A stretch of 64,000 nt of DNA from Schaalia sp. HMT-172 (GTDB lineage: Bacteria; Actinomycetota; Actinomycetes; Actinomycetales; Actinomycetaceae). Of this stretch, positions 50,372-59,661 are shown piece by piece. The stretch spans positions 2,356,001 through 2,420,000 of the forward strand of contig NZ_CP130058.1 of the NCBI RefSeq assembly GCF_030644365.1, given 5' to 3'. Below the pieces are notes generated by a model that did no database searches, had not been told where the DNA came from, and worked only from the letters and a program-made list of their open reading frames with translations. The stretch's first letter is position 1; every line of letters starts with the position of its first letter. The position numbers were made by a program, and so were the translations under genes.

Positions 50372-51379
50372 TCAGGCCAGGGGCCACGACGGGGCCCTGC
50401 CCGCCGCCTCGCCCGTGCCGTCTCCCCCGCGCAGCAGGTCCGCGACCCACGCGCGACCCGCGCGGAAGGCCTCGTCCGTCGTGCCGGGGATGACCTGCGC
50501 GCGCACGCCGTCGACGCGCGGGTAGGAGCCCATGAAACGCACCTCCGGCGAATAGCGGTGCAGGCCCACGAGGGCCGCCTGGACGCGCTCCTCGCGAATG
50601 TGGCCGACGATGTCGATGCTGAACGTGTAGTTGCCGAGGCCATCCCCGCTGGGTCGCGACTCGATGCGCGACAGGTCGACGCCGCGCGCCGAGAACTGTT
50701 CGAGGAGGGTCAGCAGAGCGCCCGACTCGTTGACGGGCAGGGCCACCTGGATGGTCGTCTTGTCCGCGCCGGTGGGAGGTGGGACGGCGCCGGGGCGCGC
50801 CACCAGGACGAAGCGCGTGACCGCGCCCGGGTTGTCGGCGACGTCCTGGTAGAGGGCCTCGAGGCCGTAGGTGTTGACGGAGACCGCGTTACACAGGGCA
50901 GCATCGAAGGAGGCGTCCCCGTCCGAGAGGAGCTCGGCGGCCGCCGCCGTCGACGTGGCGGGCACGTGGATAGCACCCGGGAAGGTCTCCTCGACCCAGC
51001 CGCGGCACTGCGCCCACGCGTGGGGGTGCGTACCGATGCGGCGGATGTCCTCGGCGCGCGTACCCGGCAGGACGGCGAGCTGGAAGACGACGTGCACGTG
51101 CATCTCGGCGACGATGACGAGGGGGTCGCCGTGCGAGAGGGAATCCAGCGTCGCGTTAACGCCGCCCTCGATGGAGTTTTCGATCGGGACGACGGCCCGG
51201 TCGGCCTCGCCGCGGCGCACCGCCGCGAGCGCCTGGGGGGCGCTCGTCATGGGCAGGAGGACGGCTCCGGCGGGGGCGACCTGGTGGACGGCCTGTTCGG
51301 TAAAGGTGCCGAAGGGGCCGAGGAAGGCGATGCGAAGCTTGTCACCGAGGGGCGCGGGGCCGGGAATGTTCGTCGTCAT
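50372..51379 (-). CDS. pheA: Prephenate dehydratase
   Basis: A 335-residue enzyme converting prephenate to phenylpyruvate in phenylalanine synthesis. The catalytic domain shows FLGPFGTFTEQAV, VVPIENSIEGGVNATLD and SFDAALCNAVSVNTYGL. The ACT regulatory domain (GALLTLLEQFSARGVDLSRIESRPSGDGLGNYTF) contains the ESRP motif, which binds phenylalanine for feedback inhibition. A Gly/Ala-rich tail of about 30 residues extends beyond the usual end. Convergent with the lipid kinase gene, 69 bases apart. Confidence 0.96.
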   Translation of the reverse strand: MTTNIPGPAPLGDKLRIAFLGPFGTFTEQAVHQVAPAGAVLLPMTSAPQALAAVRRGEADRAVVPIENSIEGGVNATLDSLSHGDPLVIVAEMHVHVVFQLAVLPGTRAEDIRRIGTHPHAWAQCRGWVEETFPGAIHVPATSTAAAAELLSDGDASFDAALCNAVSVNTYGLEALYQDVADNPGAVTRFVLVARPGAVPPPTGADKTTIQVALPVNESGALLTLLEQFSARGVDLSRIESRPSGDGLGNYTFSIDIVGHIREERVQAALVGLHRYSPEVRFMGSYPRVDGVRAQVIPGTTDEAFRAGRAWVADLLRGGDGTGEAAGRAPSWPLA

Positions 51380-51517
51380 GGTGTCAAGGGTATCGACACG
51401 CCCCGGGGCCCGGCACTCGCACGGGCGCGCCAGCTGCGCATTGTGGCCTATCGCGCGGGGTAGGGGGATGCGGGCGCGCCCGAATCCCCCACGCGCCTCG
51501 TCTTGACAGGCGCGCTG

Positions 51518-53809
51518 CTACTCCTGGCGGGACTTGATGCCGTCGGCGAATGCGTCGTGGCCGCCGCCCGGGGTGACGTCGCCGCAGGCAGTGATCTTCC
51601 ACAGCTTCGCGGTGCCGCCCGCGTCGACCAGTTCGAAGCCCGTGGAGGTGTCGACCCCGTATAGGCCGGGGCTGCGCGAGGAGCGCATGAAGTTGTAGTA
51701 GGCGCCGTCTTCTTCCTCGTAGAAGTGGGTGATGCCGAGCTCGCGCACGACCTCGCACACCTCGGGGTCGGTGGCGATGTCGTGGAAGCGCTGGGTGAGG
51801 ACCCGCTGGGAGGCGACATCCTCGTTAGCGGTGGTGAGCTGCGGGAAGACGGCCTTGCGGCTCGCGAGCAGCTCGGAGTATGCGGCTCCCGCGATCGGGT
51901 CGCCGAGAATGAGGGCGTCGGGCGCGGTCGTGTACTTCATGCGCCTGAGCATGGCGAGTTCGCCCTTGGTGGCCATGCCGGGCTTGCCCAAGCGCGCGGG
52001 GTCGTAGACGGAGGCGACCGCGGAGTTGCGTGCGTCGATCGCGCCGAAGCCGGACAGGATGAGGATGAGGGCGCCGACCCCGACCTGGATGGGCCAGCGG
52101 GGCGCCTCGACGTCGGTGTCGACGCCGCGGTCTTGGAGGATGCGGCGCAGCGAGGAGGTCCACGCCGCGTGGATGACGTGGACGATGGCGGCGAAGCCGA
52201 CGGCCATGAGGACGGTCAGCGCGATGTCTTCGACGCCCATGATGCGTCGGGCGTCCTTGTACCAGGGGGCCAGCAGGTAGGTGCGTAGCGCGGAGTTGGG
52301 CGCGTATGCGAGCCCGGTGAGGGCGGCAAGGATGAGGTAGGAGACAAGCGGCCACGCGGGCATGGGCGCGGCCTTCTCTTCGGTCGAGACGGGGCGCGCC
52401 GAGGCCCGGGTGCCCTCGTCCTCGCCGGTGACCTCGCCGCTGGCCTCGTCGGTGTCCTCGGAAAGCCCCGCCTGGGCGGCGGCGCGCGCGAGGGGGTCGC
52501 GGCGGCGCAGGAGCGTGTCGAGGTGCGCGGTCACCGCGATGCCCGCGATGAGGAGAACCGTCTGGAGGAAGGCCCACTGGGCGGTGGCGGCGGTGCTGGC
52601 GAAGGGAGGGTAGGGCACGAAGGCGTGCGCGAAGGCCTCGCCCCAGCTACTTCCGGCTCGCGGGTACTTGCTCATCGCCTGAATCTTGGGGGAGGCGAGG
52701 GCGATGAGGGGAAGTGCGACGACGGCGAGGCCGACGGCCGCCCAGACGATGGCGAGGAGTTGGCCGCGCCCGTCGCGCCCGAGGGCGGCGCGCGCGAAGG
52801 ACGCGATGGACGCCAGGAGGGGCGCCACGAGGAAGGCGAGGAGGGAGAAGGCGGCGCTCGGGTGGACTCCGACGAGGCCGAGGCACCCGATGGCGAGGAA
52901 CACTCCCTGCGGGATGCGGCGGGCGAAGGAGCGCAAGCCCTCCCCGTCGCTCAGGTCCGACGCGAAGCGTCGGCCGGCGACGATGGCGGCGGCGGCGAGG
53001 CCGGGAACGAGGACCGTGCCCGTCGCGTTGGGCCACTGGTTGTACATGGTGAGCGCGTCGGCGGGCATGTTCAGGAGCGTGCCGGCAATGACCGGGGCGG
53101 CGAGGAGCGCGCTGCGCGACGCGGTGAGCACGGAGACGAGGGCGGCCAGGCCGATGACCCACACGGCCATGAGGGCCAGGGAGGAGACGTTGGCGGTCTG
53201 GACGACCGAGTCGTAGCGGGCGAAGAGCGCGACGAAGGCGTGCCAGCCCGTCGGATAGTAGACGCGGCGTCCCCCGTAGAGCTCGTGGAGTCCGCCAAAG
53301 GGGCTGGCATCCTTGCCGTAGAGGATCGCGTGGACGCCGTTCTGGTGGAAGGTCGGGTCCCACTGCTGGACCGGGTTGGCGGGGTCGGCTCCCCTGATGA
53401 GCGGCCACGCGGCCAGGAGGAATCCGACGAGGACCGCGCCCCACGTGGCGGCGCGGATCGCGGCCTGCGCGGCGCCGATGGGGGCGCGCACGCCCAGGGC
53501 CTGACGGAACGGCACGCCGTTGAGTGCAAATCCGCCGTTCGTCCGGTGGAAGTAGCTCAGTGCCCAGGTGAGCGCGCCGCCGAGGGTACTAAGTCCGAGG
53601 ACGGGCATGACCGTGGAGGGCTCCCACTCGATGTCGAAGGCCGGGTAGGCGACGGAGAGGAAGGTGATCAGGCCGAAGGTAAACGCGGGCGCGGCGCCGA
53701 TCGCGACGAGCGACGAGCGCGAGCCGGCCCGCAGCCACATGAAGCCTGGCAGCACCAGGGCGACCATCATGGCCAGCAGGGTCGGGACCAGCATCCACCA
53801 GGCCAGCAT
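51518..53809 (-). CDS. Very large polytopic membrane protein, DUF6541-like
   Basis: A 763-residue protein with about fourteen hydrophobic segments and an extracytoplasmic C-terminal domain (from about residue 610). A large loop after the fifth helix holds WDPTFHQNGVHAILYGKDASPFG and YPTGWHAFVALF, a layout resembling GT-C glycosyltransferases and DUF6541 proteins. A charged cytoplasmic loop lies near residue 450. It could act on polyprenyl-linked sugars, which is inference. The ATG lies 3 bases after the DedA stop, so it is in the same operon. Confidence 0.82.
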   Translation of the reverse strand: MLAWWMLVPTLLAMMVALVLPGFMWLRAGSRSSLVAIGAAPAFTFGLITFLSVAYPAFDIEWEPSTVMPVLGLSTLGGALTWALSYFHRTNGGFALNGVPFRQALGVRAPIGAAQAAIRAATWGAVLVGFLLAAWPLIRGADPANPVQQWDPTFHQNGVHAILYGKDASPFGGLHELYGGRRVYYPTGWHAFVALFARYDSVVQTANVSSLALMAVWVIGLAALVSVLTASRSALLAAPVIAGTLLNMPADALTMYNQWPNATGTVLVPGLAAAAIVAGRRFASDLSDGEGLRSFARRIPQGVFLAIGCLGLVGVHPSAAFSLLAFLVAPLLASIASFARAALGRDGRGQLLAIVWAAVGLAVVALPLIALASPKIQAMSKYPRAGSSWGEAFAHAFVPYPPFASTAATAQWAFLQTVLLIAGIAVTAHLDTLLRRRDPLARAAAQAGLSEDTDEASGEVTGEDEGTRASARPVSTEEKAAPMPAWPLVSYLILAALTGLAYAPNSALRTYLLAPWYKDARRIMGVEDIALTVLMAVGFAAIVHVIHAAWTSSLRRILQDRGVDTDVEAPRWPIQVGVGALILILSGFGAIDARNSAVASVYDPARLGKPGMATKGELAMLRRMKYTTAPDALILGDPIAGAAYSELLASRKAVFPQLTTANEDVASQRVLTQRFHDIATDPEVCEVVRELGITHFYEEEDGAYYNFMRSSRSPGLYGVDTSTGFELVDAGGTAKLWKITACGDVTPGGGHDAFADGIKSRQE

Positions 53810-53812
53810 GGC

Positions 53813-54478
53813 TTACTCCTTGTCGGCGCCGGCGCGACGCTTGCCGACCATCTCGATGATGACGGGCAGGACGGAGGCCAGGATGATGACGGCCAGGATG
53901 AGCGTCAGGTTGTCGTGCACGAAGGGCACGTTGCCCAGGAGCGCACCCACCAGGATGAAGCCCGCGCCCCAGATGACGGATCCGAGCGTGTTAAACAGCA
54001 CGAACTTCGGGTAGGGGTAGCGGGCCATGCCGGCGGCGAGCGGAATGAAGGTGCGCACGAAGGGGATGAAGCGCCCGATGACGAGGGAGCGACCGCCGTA
54101 GTTCGTGAAGTAGTGCTCCGCCTTCTCCAGGTGCTCGGTCTTGAGGATGCGGGCGTTCGGCTTGAAGAAGCGGCGCCCCCACTTGGCGCCCAGGAAGTAG
54201 CCGATTTGCGCGCCGACGAAGGCGGCGACGACGACCATGAGGATCAGGGTCGGCAGGTGCAGGCCCAGGCGGTCATGCAGCAGGCCGGCCGTGAACAGCA
54301 GGGATTCGCCGGGCAGCACGGGGAAAAGCACGCCGGATTCGATGAGGACGATGAGCATCGTTCCCCACAGGACCCACGGCCCCATGGCGACAAGCAGAGT
54401 CTCAGGATTCTTAAACCACTCGATAACAGTGCTCAGCATCGACGGATCCGATGCTGCCGCGAGTGTAGACCAGGTCAC
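53813..54478 (-). CDS. DedA-family membrane protein
   Basis: A 221-residue protein of the DedA/SNARE-associated family, with ESGVLFPVLPGESLLFTAG, GAQIGYFLGAKWG (conserved Gly-Tyr) and GRFIPFVRTFIPLAAGMARY with the two essential Arg residues. DedA proteins flip undecaprenyl phosphate or phosphatidylethanolamine and support envelope integrity. It precedes the giant membrane protein and is divergent from the kinase-like/flippase gene. Confidence 0.93.
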   Translation of the reverse strand: MTWSTLAAASDPSMLSTVIEWFKNPETLLVAMGPWVLWGTMLIVLIESGVLFPVLPGESLLFTAGLLHDRLGLHLPTLILMVVVAAFVGAQIGYFLGAKWGRRFFKPNARILKTEHLEKAEHYFTNYGGRSLVIGRFIPFVRTFIPLAAGMARYPYPKFVLFNTLGSVIWGAGFILVGALLGNVPFVHDNLTLILAVIILASVLPVIIEMVGKRRAGADKE

Positions 54479-54552
54479 GATAGGGCCCTTTTCTGCCGGG
54501 AATGTGTCTCCCTAACCCTACCTTTGTTGACCGCGAATATAGGATGGTCAGC

Positions 54553-57500
54553 ATGAGGAAGCGCAAGGAGTCACACGACGGCACGCCGGTCGTCGATACG
54601 AACATCCTATTCGTCCCCTCCTCGGCCGAGGACCCGTCCGCGCTCGGGGTCGAGGGTCTGATGGGCATGATCGACGAGGCCGGGGCCGCGACAACCCCTG
54701 CCCCGCCGCCGGAAGTCCCCATGTCCGAGGCCCGCACCGAGGTCTTGGACGCCGTCGTCATCCCCTCGACGACGCAGCCCGTCGTGATGCCCCCCAGCTT
54801 TCCTCCCATCCTCACCACGCATCCGGGTCCCGCCCCGGCCTCGCCGATTCACCCCGCCGCCGCCCCAGCCTCGCCGATGCCGCCGCTCGACGCGCCGGGG
54901 AATCTCACTCCCCCTCCCCCGCCCGCTCCCGCGACGCCCGAGCCCCCGCTTCCCTCCGCCGCTCCCGAGGTCGGCGCCCCTCTCGCCCCCGCAGCGCCTC
55001 TCGCCCCCGCAGCGCCTCTCGCCCCCGCAGCGCCTCTCGCCCCCGCAGCCTCTCTCGCCCCCGCAGCCCCTCTCGCCCCCGCAGCGCCTCTCCCCCCCGA
55101 GGCGCCGAGCGAGCCGATGTTCGCAGCGGACGCGGTTCAGGAGAATGTCCCGGCCGACGCGCCCGTGCCCGCCGATCCTCCCGCGCCGAGCAACGACGCG
55201 ATCACCGATATGACCGAAACCACAGACTCGGCCACTCATGCGACCGAGGCCCCACGCGAGGAACGCGAATCCGACGCTGAGGACACGCCCACCGCCGAAG
55301 AGTCCAGCGACGAGGCCGCGGTCTCTGCCGCCGTCATCCACGCCAAGAGCGGTGAGGTCGCCCTGCCGGTCCCCGCGCGCAGGCTCCGCCTCCCGCGCCC
55401 CGCCTACATCGCCGACCGCATGTTCACTCTCCGGCGCCGACGCGAGGACGCCGTCGACGTCGTCATCGCCCTCCTCGCGATCGTCGGCATCTGGACGATC
55501 GGCACGGTGGCCAGCGCCACGACGCACGGCGTCACCATGGACGTCCTGCAATTCCAGCTCGTCCGCAAGATTCTGATCCTGCCCGTCAACCTGGTCGAAG
55601 GCCTCATCATCCTGATCACGCCGATCCTCGTGATCGTCTCCCTCGCCTTACGTAGGCGCCTCCAGGCGATCATCCAGGCCCTCGTCACGAGCGTGATCGC
55701 GGCGGTCGGCGGATGGACCATCATCGTGCTGACAGGCCTCCTTCCCGCCTACCTGACCGCTCCCCTGAGCGTGGACCGCGCGATCGCCACGCAGGGCCAC
55801 CAAACCGGCTTCGCTATCGCGATCAACCTGGTCATCGTCACCCTGTGCGCCCTCTTCACCTCCGCAGGCGAGGCCCAGTCGATGAAGGCCATCAAGTGGG
55901 GGTGGACGGGCCTGTGGATCATCCTGGTCCTGGGCGTCCTGCGCTCCTCGATGACCCTGCCCGTCGCGTTCATCTCCGTGTTCATCGGCCGCGCGTTCGG
56001 CTCCGGCTCGCGCTGGGTCATGGGATTCGACGACCAGCGGGCCAAGGGCGCCGCCCTCGTGGAGGCCCTCCTCGGTATCGGCATCACCCCTTCGCGCATC
56101 GTGCGCACCGACCTGGACACGTCGACCGAGCCCCTGTCCACGTGGGCGGTCGCGGAGAACGCCCGCGGGCGCCTCACCCAGATGCCCGCCGACCTGGGCG
56201 ACATGGGCGTCACCGTCACGCGGCGCCCCGACCCCGACCACCACCGCCACTACCAGGTGTGGAGCGACACCGGGCTGGCCTATGAGCTCATCGTCATGGA
56301 TCCGGGCCAGGAGCTGACGGGCACCCTCCTCGAGATGTGGAACAACCTGCGGCTGCGCGGCATCAGCAGGTGGGTGTCGCCCTCGCTCAAGGCGCAGGCG
56401 GAGCGCTCGTCGTTCACGACGCTGCAGGCCCTGCGCGCCGGCGTCTTCACCCAGGAGCCCATCGCCATCGCCTCGGCGAACGACTCCATCATCATGGTCC
56501 TGTCCGCCCTCCCGCCGACGACGCCGCTCACGGAGCTGGGCGAGCAGGCCTCGGACGAGGTCCTGGACCGCGCGTGGGAGCAGCTGCACTACGCGCACAC
56601 CCGCGGCATTTCGCACCGCGCCCTCACGCCCGAGGCCGTCGTCGTCGATGCCTCCAACGACGTGTGGCTTCTCGACTGGGATTCCGGCGAGGTGGCGACC
56701 ACCGAGCTGAACCAGTCGATTGATATCGCCCAGATGCTGGTCCTCACTGCCCTGGCCGTGGGTCCCGAGCGCGCCCTCGAGGCGGGACGCCGCTGCGTCG
56801 GCGAGGACACACTGATCGCGTGCGCGCCCGTCATCCAGAAGCCCGTCCTGCCTGCCTCGATCAACCAGCGCCTGCGCCGCTCCGACCTGCTGGGCGAGCT
56901 GCGCGCCGCCCTCGTGGGCGACTCCGAGGCTGAGACCGCGCCGACGGCCGACCTGCAGCGCTTCCGCCCGCGCACGATCTTCACGATCGCGGTGGCCTTC
57001 ATCGCGGTCTTCATCGTCGTTTCCTCGCTGAACTTCAGCGACCTTGTCTCCACCGTCACCAGCGCGAACCCGTGGTGGATGGCGGCGTCCGCGGTGCTCG
57101 CGTGCCTCATTTGGGTGGGCTCCGCGGTGCCGCTCATCGCATTGTCTCCCGAGAAGCTGCCCTTCAAGGACACGCTGATCGCACAGGTTGCTGCCTCGAT
57201 CATCACGATCGTCGCGCCCGCGGGCGTGGGGCCTGCAGCCCTGAACCTGCGCTACCTGCGCAAGCGCCGCGTCCCCACGGCGATGGCCGTGACGACGGTG
57301 ACGCTCATGCAGATTTCGCAGGCGCTCATCACGATCATCCTGCTGATCCTTGTCATGGTCAGCGCGGGCTCGTCCCTGTCCGTGTCCGTCCCCTACGGCA
57401 CGATCCTCGCGATCGTCGCGCTCGTCATGGTCGCTGTCGGCGTCATCGTCGCCGTGCCGAAGGTGCGCCGCTGGATCTGGGCGAAGATTCAGCCGACCTA

Positions 57501-57876
57501 CCAGCAGGTCTACCCGCGCCTCCTGTGGATCGTCGGGCAGCCTCGACGCCTGGCGGCCGTGGTCGGCGGCAACCTGCTCATGAACATCGGCTACGTGGGC
57601 GCCTTCTGGACCGCGATGGTGGCCATGGGCGGTTCCCTGAACTTCTCGACGGTCGCCATCACCTACCTGACGGCGAACGCGGCGGGGTCCTTCATCCCGT
57701 CGCCGGGCGGTATCGGTACGGTCGAGACGGCCCTCACCTCGGGCTTGACGGTCGCTGGCGTGTCGTCGTCCGTCGCGATCGCGACCGCCCTGCTGTACCG
57801 TCTCGTCACCTTCTACGGGCGGATCCCCTTCGGGTGGCTCGCCATGAAGTACATGGAGAAGAAGGATCTGATCTGA
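54553..57876 (+). CDS. Fusion: Pro/Ala-rich domain, membrane domain, protein-kinase-like domain, LPG-synthase/YbhN-type flippase domain
   Basis: A 1107-residue protein. Residues 1-290 are disordered and include a seven-unit APLAPA repeat. Five or six membrane helices follow (about 300-480). Residues 500-760 resemble a protein kinase: HRALTPEAVVVDASNDVWLLDWD aligns with the catalytic loop and DFG region (His688, Asp708), but the HRD aspartate position is Ala, so it may be inactive. Residues 805-1105 are a UPF0104/lysylphosphatidylglycerol-synthase-type membrane domain ending PSPGGIGTVETAL. TAGGAT ends 7 bases before the chosen ATG. The role may be lipid flipping or envelope modification. Confidence 0.82.
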   Translation: MRKRKESHDGTPVVDTNILFVPSSAEDPSALGVEGLMGMIDEAGAATTPAPPPEVPMSEARTEVLDAVVIPSTTQPVVMPPSFPPILTTHPGPAPASPIHPAAAPASPMPPLDAPGNLTPPPPPAPATPEPPLPSAAPEVGAPLAPAAPLAPAAPLAPAAPLAPAASLAPAAPLAPAAPLPPEAPSEPMFAADAVQENVPADAPVPADPPAPSNDAITDMTETTDSATHATEAPREERESDAEDTPTAEESSDEAAVSAAVIHAKSGEVALPVPARRLRLPRPAYIADRMFTLRRRREDAVDVVIALLAIVGIWTIGTVASATTHGVTMDVLQFQLVRKILILPVNLVEGLIILITPILVIVSLALRRRLQAIIQALVTSVIAAVGGWTIIVLTGLLPAYLTAPLSVDRAIATQGHQTGFAIAINLVIVTLCALFTSAGEAQSMKAIKWGWTGLWIILVLGVLRSSMTLPVAFISVFIGRAFGSGSRWVMGFDDQRAKGAALVEALLGIGITPSRIVRTDLDTSTEPLSTWAVAENARGRLTQMPADLGDMGVTVTRRPDPDHHRHYQVWSDTGLAYELIVMDPGQELTGTLLEMWNNLRLRGISRWVSPSLKAQAERSSFTTLQALRAGVFTQEPIAIASANDSIIMVLSALPPTTPLTELGEQASDEVLDRAWEQLHYAHTRGISHRALTPEAVVVDASNDVWLLDWDSGEVATTELNQSIDIAQMLVLTALAVGPERALEAGRRCVGEDTLIACAPVIQKPVLPASINQRLRRSDLLGELRAALVGDSEAETAPTADLQRFRPRTIFTIAVAFIAVFIVVSSLNFSDLVSTVTSANPWWMAASAVLACLIWVGSAVPLIALSPEKLPFKDTLIAQVAASIITIVAPAGVGPAALNLRYLRKRRVPTAMAVTTVTLMQISQALITIILLILVMVSAGSSLSVSVPYGTILAIVALVMVAVGVIVAVPKVRRWIWAKIQPTYQQVYPRLLWIVGQPRRLAAVVGGNLLMNIGYVGAFWTAMVAMGGSLNFSTVAITYLTANAAGSFIPSPGGIGTVETALTSGLTVAGVSSSVAIATALLYRLVTFYGRIPFGWLAMKYMEKKDLI
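54976..55101 (+). repeat. 18-bp tandem repeat inside the fusion gene (7 units)
   Basis: The unit GCGCCTCTCGCCCCCGCA, encoding APLAPA, occurs seven times with small changes; the last unit is degenerate. Unit number could vary between strains without frameshift. Confidence 0.9.
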
Positions 57877-58048
57877 GGCGTACCCATCCTGTGCCTCGGC
57901 CCTGGGGATGCTCACGGGGCTCGCTCCTCCTTGCGCGCGCCGCGGGGCGCTCAGATGTGTACCGCGAGTTGGCTGCGCGTCACTCTGGACGAGGCCGAGG
58001 CTGGGTCATACGCGACATCAGGGCACGAGTGTACCCCACTTCTAGTTC

Positions 58049-58073
58049 CTTCTAATTTGAATCAAATTTGAAG
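58049..58073. repeat. AT-rich near-palindrome, copy 1 (downstream of fic)
   Basis: CTTCTAATTTGA and TCAAATTTGAAG form 12-base arms with one mismatch. Closely related to the copy at 59553-59577 on the other side of the fic gene, followed in both cases by CAA. Confidence 0.75.
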
Positions 58074-58151
58074 CAACTGGACGTTTCGTCGCACCGCAAG
58101 ATTCTCGTCCCCATCTCAGTCATAACGACCGTGGCGCTTATGACACTCGCA

Positions 58152-59522
58152 CTACGCGTCGGTGCCCCGGACTCGGCGCGCCAGATCTGGAACCGCGTAC
58201 CACTCGAAACTCCGGCCACGCTTGACACGCATCAGGTATCCCCCATCCTCAAGGCCACGCAGGTCGGCGTGCGCCGTCTGCAGCGTCACCCTGTATTTGT
58301 CCGCGTGCGCGGCTGCTGTCACGGTCATAGCGGAGTGCTTTAACGCTTCCTCAATGACCCCAATCTGTCGATTATTGAGCTCGGTGAGCCTCAGGAGATG
58401 CTTAACCTCTTCCATCTCCTTGGACTTTCTCGCCAGATACTCATGCAGCTCACGAATTGCTCGACACATGACCTCGGCGTGCCAGATGAGGAAGTAGGTG
58501 AGGTCCCCTTCATCCTGCTCAACCTCAAGGAAAGAGCGGGCATACTGCGCGGGCGCCCTGCGCAGAAGCCTCGAGACAGGCACGAAGTCCATGAGGAAGA
58601 AGCCCTCACGAAGCATGACCCACTGGGCGATGACGCGGGCTGTGCGCCCGTTCCCATCGACGAAGTAATGGTCGTAGCCCATCATGAAATGAACGACGAG
58701 CGCCCTCACGAGGGGCGGCACATATTGCGACGCGTACTCCCCCACGCCATTGGCGAAGTCGCACAGACGCTGGAGCCGTTCGGGCAACTCCTCGGCCGGC
58801 GGCGGAACATGCAGCAGTTGCTCATCGCCTTCACTTCCATAGATACGAATTCGCTCCTCACCCTGGCGCTGCAGGCACCCTGCATCCTCCACCTCGTCGA
58901 GCGTTCCATCCGTGACGATACGATGAACCCCACAGATGAATTCAGGAGTGAGCTCCTCACCCAGGTGCTCACGCACGAATTCGAGGGCAAGGAAATTGTT
59001 CAGAATCATCCGCTCCGAGCGAGTGCGCGGATCCTTCTTTTCTCGGAGCATCTTTTTCGCGTCACGCCGCGTCGTCGACGCCCCCTCCATCTGCGAGGAG
59101 GTGATCGCTTCTTCATACAGGGAGTTGATCAGGTACCTATCCCTCATCCCCTGCGTCGCCACCTCTCCGGGCAGCTCCACCTGACCGCGCGCCTGCGCCG
59201 TAATCTCCTCATTCAACCGCAAGAAGCGATCTGGGAGATTAAAGGTCAGGCGCGTCCCATCCTTCATGATGAAGGGAGTGGTCCGGGCCGATGAAGCGCG
59301 CGCAGTACGCACGGCGTACCACCACTCCTCACGCGTCAGTCCCTCTGGCACCGGCTCGGCACGGAAGTAATACTCCCACGGGCGATACTCTGGATCATCC
59401 AGTCCGCCAGCGAGGGCACGAAGAACGGAGAAATGCCGCTCATCATCCGCGTTCGCCAAACTGGCAATGACGCGTTCGCGCAGCTCGCCAAGCCGATAGG
59501 GCGGAGGGACGGGAGCCTTCAT
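58152..59522 (-). CDS. Fic-domain protein (AMP-transferase family, N-terminal inhibitory helix)
   Basis: A 456-residue protein. The Fic core HYFVDGNGRTARV (about residue 295) matches HxFxDGNGRxxR, which binds ATP and a target hydroxyl for AMPylation. SSQMEGA (about residue 140) matches the (S/T)xxxE(G/N) inhibitory helix on the N-terminal side, so it is class II and self-restrained. The C-terminal 90 residues look like a winged helix. GGAG lies 7 bases before the ATG at 59522. It is flanked by similar AT-rich palindromes on both sides, the upstream one in its promoter, which suggests autoregulation or past mobility. Confidence 0.93.
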   Translation of the reverse strand: MKAPVPPPYRLGELRERVIASLANADDERHFSVLRALAGGLDDPEYRPWEYYFRAEPVPEGLTREEWWYAVRTARASSARTTPFIMKDGTRLTFNLPDRFLRLNEEITAQARGQVELPGEVATQGMRDRYLINSLYEEAITSSQMEGASTTRRDAKKMLREKKDPRTRSERMILNNFLALEFVREHLGEELTPEFICGVHRIVTDGTLDEVEDAGCLQRQGEERIRIYGSEGDEQLLHVPPPAEELPERLQRLCDFANGVGEYASQYVPPLVRALVVHFMMGYDHYFVDGNGRTARVIAQWVMLREGFFLMDFVPVSRLLRRAPAQYARSFLEVEQDEGDLTYFLIWHAEVMCRAIRELHEYLARKSKEMEEVKHLLRLTELNNRQIGVIEEALKHSAMTVTAAAHADKYRVTLQTAHADLRGLEDGGYLMRVKRGRSFEWYAVPDLARRVRGTDA

Positions 59523-59552
59523 AACTACTCCGTTCACACAAATGTCAAATTA

Positions 59553-59577
59553 CTTCTAATTTTATCTTAATTTGAAG
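59553..59577. promoter_or_regulatory. AT-rich near-palindrome, copy 2 (fic promoter)
   Basis: CTTCTAATTTTA with TTAATTTGAAG, 31 bases upstream of the fic start, in a promoter-like AT-rich stretch. Confidence 0.6.
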
Positions 59578-59661
59578 CAAGTAGAAACACAGGCGCATCA
59601 GGTCGTAGGATTCCACGTTGGCAGAACGGCGCTCACCCCCGCCTCGCCCGCCGCCGCGGCG

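Noticed and set aside
52523-54556. A 677-codon plus-strand frame
   Set aside because: It lies opposite the DUF6541-like and DedA genes and consists of Gly/Glu/Asp/Arg low complexity.
55648-57915. A 755-codon minus-strand frame
   Set aside because: Antisense to the flippase fusion; no motif and biased composition.
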